A stretch of DNA of 9,992 bases, taken from NCBI GenBank assembly GCA_030642885.1, contig DAOWMX010000057.1:1-9992 (forward strand). Reading direction: 5' to 3'. The translations under genes were made by a program, and so were the position numbers. Every line of letters starts with the position of its first letter. The first letter of the stretch is position 1. The notes below the pieces were generated by a model. It was not told the DNA's origin. It searched no databases and saw nothing but the letters and a program-made list of their open reading frames with translations. The DNA comes from Anaerolineales bacterium. GTDB taxonomy: Bacteria; Chloroflexota; Anaerolineae; Anaerolineales; E44-bin32. Below, in pieces: positions 6,949 through 9,992 of the stretch.

Positions 6949-7431
6949 TTATAACAAGCCGTACCATTCCCCTCCATCGAAGTCTTTGAGAAAAATTGTC
7001 CGATCTTCATTGTTTGCGATTGCCTTTCCGGCCGATCGGGCGAGTTCAATAAACTTGCGGGCTTCCTCGCCATTTCCTGCGAGCGCGTTAGACCGTGCCG
7101 CAGCTTCATATGCAAACGCGAAATCGAAATCTTCCATCAGATCGTTATAGTTATCTGTGAGCTCCAGGCAGCGATTGGCATGGCGGATCGCATCACCGTC
7201 ATTGCCGAGGACGGTGTGAACGCGTGAGACCAACCATTCCCCGCGCTGGTGATGCAATCCTGTACCCACCTGAAGCCAGTGGTAAAGCGAAGCGTGGGAG
7301 GCATGCAACATCTCCCAATCATCAGCGCTTGAGCGATCGGGTTTCTCAAGCAGAGCCCATACTCTACCGTTGATTTTCTTTGCGAATTCAAGGTGGGCTT
7401 CGCTCAACGTGAATTTCTTCTCCTCGTTCAT
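6949..7431 (-). CDS. Conserved hypothetical protein, helical TPR-like
   Basis: Product of 160 residues from the ATG at 7431. Two further in-frame ATGs at 7440 and 7437 would add two or three residues, but the AGAGG site at 7443-7447 is best spaced (9 nt) from 7431. Seen: an all-helical, soluble protein with histidine- and tryptophan-rich conserved-looking blocks (SHASLYHWLQVGTGLHHQRGEW at about 45-66, DFDFAFAYEAAARSNALAG at about 101-119) and a C-terminal DFDGGEWYGLL. The middle reads like TPR-type helix pairs (LGNDGDAIRHANRCLEL). I recognise it as a widespread but uncharacterised family and cannot assign a reaction. It lies 54 bp after the HAD gene, probably in one transcript. The ordered HASxYHW...GTxxHxxRGEW pattern suggests a binding or active site more than a simple scaffold, but this is inference. 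Confidence 0.8.
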   Translation of the reverse strand: MNEEKKFTLSEAHLEFAKKINGRVWALLEKPDRSSADDWEMLHASHASLYHWLQVGTGLHHQRGEWLVSRVHTVLGNDGDAIRHANRCLELTDNYNDLMEDFDFAFAYEAAARSNALAGNGEEARKFIELARSAGKAIANNEDRTIFLKDFDGGEWYGLL

Positions 7432-7463
7432 GTGCATCATCCTCTGGTTTTGTATCCGTGTTT

Positions 7464-7487
7464 GACCCTGGACGATGACACCAGGTC
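7464..7487 (-). repeat. Intergenic inverted repeat after the HAD gene
   Basis: On the minus strand GACCTGG and CCAGGGTC pair as 7 bp with one bulged G around a 9-nt loop. The first arm begins inside the HAD stop codon. No U-run follows, so it may be a weak terminator or an mRNA processing/stability structure between the HAD gene and the following gene. Confidence 0.35.
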
Positions 7488-8193
7488 AGCCTAGAGTGCG
7501 TTCGAGCGCAGCCATATACTCGGGCAATTGCCCAAGATGTTCGAGTTCGTCATATTCTGCACCTTCGATCTCCTCTTGTTCAGGCATTTCATGAAACCAG
7601 GTATTCTCGTTGGGTATGTAGACCGCCCTGCCGCCGATGGAGACGACGGGCAGTATGTCAGAGCGCAATGAGTTTCCCACCATCAAGAAACGTTCAACCT
7701 TGATATGGTGCTTCTTTAGAATATCGAGGTATCTTGTGGGCGTTTTCTCGGCCACAACTTCAATCCGATTAAAGCAATGGTCTATACCGGAGCGTGAGAT
7801 TTTTCTTTGTTGTTCGAACAGATCTCCCTTGGTCACCAGCATCAGATCGTAGTCCGAAGACAATTGCAGCAGGGTTTGCTCTGTGTGATCGAGAAGTTCC
7901 ACTTCGGCGGATAACATCCTCTTAGCGATTTCTAGAATCGATGATATTGTGTGAGCTTCGATCTTTCTGTCTACGGCTTCAGCCGCGGTCTCGATCATGG
8001 AGAGCGTAAAGCTCTTGATGCCGTAGCCATAGACCTGCAGATTGGACACCTCGTTCTCGTCGAGTTTACGGTTCACCCAGTCCGCTTCCCGATAAGGTGA
8101 AAGGATCCGCGACAAATCATCCTTTGCCCGATGGTAGAACGGTTCGTTTTCCCAGAGGGTGTCATCGGCGTCGAAGGCAATGACCTCGATCAT
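7486..8193 (-). CDS. HAD-superfamily hydrolase (phosphatase-like)
   Basis: Product of 235 residues. Seen: HAD motif I FDADDTLW with nucleophile D8 and acid D10; motif II around T121 (LVTKGD); motif III lysine K150 (AEKTP); motif IV GNSLRSDILP with D179. Residues 15-100 form the helical cap expected of a subfamily I (C1-cap) enzyme. Family knowledge: such proteins remove phosphate from small metabolites or act as haloacid dehalogenases, using an aspartyl intermediate and Mg2+. The DxDDT pattern favours a phosphatase. The substrate cannot be read from the sequence. The ATG at 8193 follows the DinB-like gene by 33 bp without a clear ribosome binding site, so it is probably in the same transcript. 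No signal peptide; cytoplasmic. Confidence 0.88.
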   Translation of the reverse strand: MIEVIAFDADDTLWENEPFYHRAKDDLSRILSPYREADWVNRKLDENEVSNLQVYGYGIKSFTLSMIETAAEAVDRKIEAHTISSILEIAKRMLSAEVELLDHTEQTLLQLSSDYDLMLVTKGDLFEQQRKISRSGIDHCFNRIEVVAEKTPTRYLDILKKHHIKVERFLMVGNSLRSDILPVVSIGGRAVYIPNENTWFHEMPEQEEIEGAEYDELEHLGQLPEYMAALERTLG

Positions 8194-8226
8194 GGCGCGG
8201 TTATCAATGGCAAGGTTGAGACTTGT

Positions 8227-8958
8227 TCAGTCATTGACCACCAAGGCATGAAACTCAGGCAATTCGCGCAGCGAGTCGAGATCGCTGTCCTGTTTCGACC
8301 ACTCCATGAGGTTGGGAGCACGTTTAAAGGCTATCTTGAGCAGAGCAAGCGCCCGCTCGGGTTTATCGTGAAGTGCATAGAAGCAGGCCAGGTTATACTG
8401 CGTCCTTCCCTGCCAGGCATCGCTATCATCCAACGCTGCCAACCCTTCGGCAACGCGCTCTTGAACCGCTTGAGCGCCTTGCATATCCTCGCGCTCGAGA
8501 TATATATCGGCGATGTGGTGCATGGGGTGATACACGCCGGTGAAAGCTACATTCTGCCATAGCGGTCGACGACCCGCGCCTTCAGACCCCGCAGTGTCCT
8601 CTAGCATCTTCTCTGAGACAGTGTCGAACACTGTATGGAACTGGCGGCTGACTTTTTCTGCCCAAGCGAGGATATCCTCCCAGTTCCGATTCTTGTTGGC
8701 TTCGAATACTTCGTCGTTTGTCTTTTGATAATCCTCGATCGATCCGGGAGGTTCGTCACCAGTTGCAGCCTGCAGCTGCTTGACCAGCCGCTCCGTCCAG
8801 AAAGTGGTGTGCGCCAGGTGGTCCTTCGGTGCCCAGCGGTCGATTTCTCCAGCGGCGTTGCGCTCATCGTCGCTGAGCGAATCACAGAGCGCCTGTTCTT
8901 CCGCGCGCACATCCGCGAGCAGTTTTTCCAAATTATCTTTATACGATGAACCAGTCAT
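8227..8958 (-). CDS. DinB-like (ClbS/DfsB type) protein with C-terminal TPR-like tail
   Basis: Product of 243 residues. Seen: residues 1-160 follow the DinB four-helix pattern, with RWAPKDHLAHTTFW (H47, H50) in the second helix and YHPMHHIADIYLE (H144, H147, H148) in the last. These histidines could form the metal site of this fold. Residues about 180-240 are a TPR-like pair ending in DSDLDSLRELPEFHALV, the typical end of bacterial TPR metabolic-stress proteins. Family knowledge: DinB/DfsB-like proteins include thiol-dependent transferases and small-molecule resistance proteins such as ClbS; many are uncharacterised. The ATG at 8958 has a GGAGG site 8 nt upstream. It is the first gene of a four-gene minus-strand run and is divergent from the small plus-strand gene at 9087. 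Exact function unknown. Confidence 0.82.
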   Translation of the reverse strand: MTGSSYKDNLEKLLADVRAEEQALCDSLSDDERNAAGEIDRWAPKDHLAHTTFWTERLVKQLQAATGDEPPGSIEDYQKTNDEVFEANKNRNWEDILAWAEKVSRQFHTVFDTVSEKMLEDTAGSEGAGRRPLWQNVAFTGVYHPMHHIADIYLEREDMQGAQAVQERVAEGLAALDDSDAWQGRTQYNLACFYALHDKPERALALLKIAFKRAPNLMEWSKQDSDLDSLRELPEFHALVVND

Positions 8959-9086
8959 TTGTCATCCCTCCCATACCCATTATCGTCTTTTCTCACGGGA
9001 GGTTCAAGGGAAAAATCACGGTAACAAGAACCGACGTCTTCTGGTATCCGTCGTAGTATTTTCTCGACGATGTGCAAGAGAAAACA

Positions 9087-9293
9087 ATGGGAATTCAACC
9101 CAAGGAAACCTTTATCTTCATCGCCTACAAAGGTAATGAAGCCCCGCGTGTGAAGGTGTACTGGGAAGGGTGGGAAGCCACATCTCGCACCGTGGCGGAT
9201 CAATTGGAAAGCATCTCCGTGGAAAACCTGGAAGAAGCCGGCCGTGTGATCAGCCTCAGCTTGATGATCATGGGCAGGGAGACCGAGTATTAG
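9087..9293 (+). CDS. Small protein of unknown function, only plus-strand gene
   Basis: Product of 68 residues from the ATG at 9087; a GTG at 9072 would add five residues. An AAGAG sequence 6 nt before the ATG is a modest ribosome binding site. I do not recognise the family. Seen: a beta-rich first half (ETFIFIAYKGNEAPRVKVYW), a tryptophan-containing middle and an acidic helical second half (LESISVENLEEAGRVISLSL). There is no signal peptide, transmembrane helix or cysteine. The translation reads like a real soluble protein, and the opposite frame (9203-8955) is less protein-like. It ends 3 bp before the stop of the convergent mvhD, so the two transcripts must run into each other or terminate inside the neighbour. 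The 128-bp gap to the divergent DinB-like gene must hold both promoters; none is convincing. Confidence 0.55.
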   Translation: MGIQPKETFIFIAYKGNEAPRVKVYWEGWEATSRTVADQLESISVENLEEAGRVISLSLMIMGRETEY

Positions 9294-9296
9294 ATA

Positions 9297-9758
9297 TTAG
9301 ACTGTTTTCGATGCCTGTTTTGTGGTGGAAGACTTAAGATTGCCTTTGATTGGGTTCGGGCCGAGCTCATGCAATAGAGATGTCATTTTACGCACGTCCT
9401 CGGCAAAAGTAGCGCCCATCCCACCGGAGACGTAATGGATTTCCACACGTTCTGGTTCAAGCCCGATACTCTCTAGTATTTTCTGTATCCGTTGAACTCG
9501 AGCGCGCGCTCGTTCGTTGCCGCGTTCGTGATGACAGTTGCCCAGGCTGCAGGCTACGATCATCACCCCATCGGCGCCCTCATCGAAGGCGTCGAGCATG
9601 TATTGCATATCTAACTTCCCGGTGCAAGGTAAGCGCACGATCTTGACGTCGGCCGGGTATTCTTGGCGCAGCGCCCCCGCGGTATCGGCGGCCATATAAC
9701 CGCAGTAAATGCATGTGAAAAGTGTGATTTCAGGGGTGAAAGTCTCGTTTTTACTCAT
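9297..9758 (-). CDS. mvhD: MvhD-type iron-sulfur subunit, cysteine form
   Basis: Product of 153 residues from the ATG at 9758. Seen: FTCIYCGYMAADTAG (C16, C19), LPCTGKLD (C45), GADGVMIVACSLGNCHHERGN (C70, C75) and VSGGMGATFAEDV near residues 120-132. The five cysteines match, without gaps, the four cysteines and the selenocysteine of the MvhD at 1260-1676. Family knowledge: MvhD holds a [2Fe-2S] cluster and delivers electrons from a hydrogenase, formate dehydrogenase or other donor to HdrA. The longer upstream reading (to 9836) would run through the ferredoxin gene in another frame and is rejected; the ATG here overlaps the ferredoxin stop as TAATG. The usual GC-HPGDCHY block is changed to ACSLGNCHH, so this copy probably serves a different partner from the Sec copy. 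The lysine/serine-rich C-terminal tail (about residues 138-153) looks unstructured. Confidence 0.9.
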   Translation of the reverse strand: MSKNETFTPEITLFTCIYCGYMAADTAGALRQEYPADVKIVRLPCTGKLDMQYMLDAFDEGADGVMIVACSLGNCHHERGNERARARVQRIQKILESIGLEPERVEIHYVSGGMGATFAEDVRKMTSLLHELGPNPIKGNLKSSTTKQASKTV

Positions 9759-9982
9759 TACTCTTCTTTCGGGTGCAAAGTGAGTGCGCCTTGTGGGCAG
9801 GTGGTAACACATGTGCCACAGCCGGTACATGACCACGGGTCGACCATCGGCATGCGTTCACCGGGGATGGATATCATTCCCTTAAATTTACAGACGGGCA
9901 GGCACATCCGGCAGCCATCGCAAAGCTCTTCATCCAGGTAGACAATGTAGGTGACTTCGATTACAGCCATTGACGGGAGCAC
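9758..9982 (-). CDS. Two-cluster ferredoxin-like protein next to MvhD
   Basis: Product of 74 residues from a GTG at 9982, which has GGAG 5 nt upstream at the very edge of the window. An ATG at 9970 would give 70 residues but is poorly spaced from that site. Seen: two 4Fe-4S motifs, CDGCRMCLPVCK (residues 21-32) and CTGCGTCVTTCP (52-63). The second has the classical C-terminal proline; the first has Lys instead. The order IVYLDEELC...GMISIP...MVDPWSC is typical of small polyferredoxin-like subunits found with Hdr, Mvh and oxidoreductase operons. Role (inferred): electron carrier subunit for the overlapping mvhD, with translation coupled through TAATG. The gene or genes upstream are beyond the right edge. 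Confidence 0.85.
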   Translation of the reverse strand: MLPSMAVIEVTYIVYLDEELCDGCRMCLPVCKFKGMISIPGERMPMVDPWSCTGCGTCVTTCPQGALTLHPKEE

Positions 9983-9992
9983 CTAATCTCCG

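Noticed and set aside
6852..7115. Minus-strand open frame of 87 codons overlapping the hypothetical gene at 6949-7431
   Set aside because: Basic, low-complexity translation in a shifted frame of a better supported gene, with no ribosome binding site.
9032..9069. Alternating CGACG / CGTCG / CGACG segments in the leader of the small plus-strand gene, which could form two mutually exclusive hairpins
   Set aside because: Stems are only 5 bp with loops of 11-12 nt and there is no T-run or known leader motif; likely chance.
8955..9203. Minus-strand open frame of 82 codons opposite the small plus-strand gene
   Set aside because: Less protein-like composition, and it would overlap the strong ribosome binding site of the DinB-like gene at 8958.

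Overview
The window looks like a piece of a strictly anaerobic bacterial genome with a Wood-Ljungdahl (reductive acetyl-CoA) type of metabolism. The evidence is a cluster of genes for methylenetetrahydrofolate reductase (metF, metV) joined to heterodisulfide-reductase-type electron-transfer genes (hdrA, mvhD). The gene style and the DinB/TPR, HAD and cupin neighbours would fit an uncultured Chloroflexota or a deep anaerobic relative. No rRNA or other marker gene is present, so the taxonomy is only a guess. Base composition is moderate in GC throughout, and no mobile element, tRNA, rRNA or CRISPR array is visible.

Layout, read on the minus strand from right to left. (1) 9982-9297: a small two-cluster ferredoxin and a cysteine-type MvhD, overlapping by one base; they may be the tail of another Hdr/Mvh unit beyond the right edge. 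(2) 9087-9293: one small plus-strand gene of unknown function, convergent with that MvhD. (3) 8958-6517: four minus-strand genes: a DinB-like protein with a TPR-like tail, a HAD hydrolase, a conserved hypothetical protein and a one-domain cupin. They look like general or stress functions, not parts of the electron-transfer system. (4) 6265-1: the main cluster, made of a 1526-residue fused HdrA-GltD-HdrA flavoprotein, an MvhD, metV and the 5' part of metF.

The most notable point is the MvhD at 1260-1676. A conventional reading stops it after 66 codons at a TGA. The same frame stays open for another 71 codons and encodes the whole C-terminal half of MvhD. The TGA falls exactly where the second MvhD in this window has a cysteine, and a 7-bp hairpin with a GG-bearing 5-nt loop lies 15 nt downstream, as expected of a bacterial SECIS. 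I read it as a selenocysteine-containing MvhD of 138 residues.

Working model: the fused HdrA carries at least two FAD sites, a GltD/NfnB-like NAD(P)H module and several [4Fe-4S] clusters. MvhD is the usual iron-sulfur adaptor bound to HdrA. MetV and MetF form the folate-reducing end. Together they could make an NAD(P)H- and ferredoxin-linked methylenetetrahydrofolate reductase comparable to the MetFV-HdrABC-MvhD complex of Moorella thermoacetica. HdrB and HdrC are not in the window, so either they lie outside or this version works without them.
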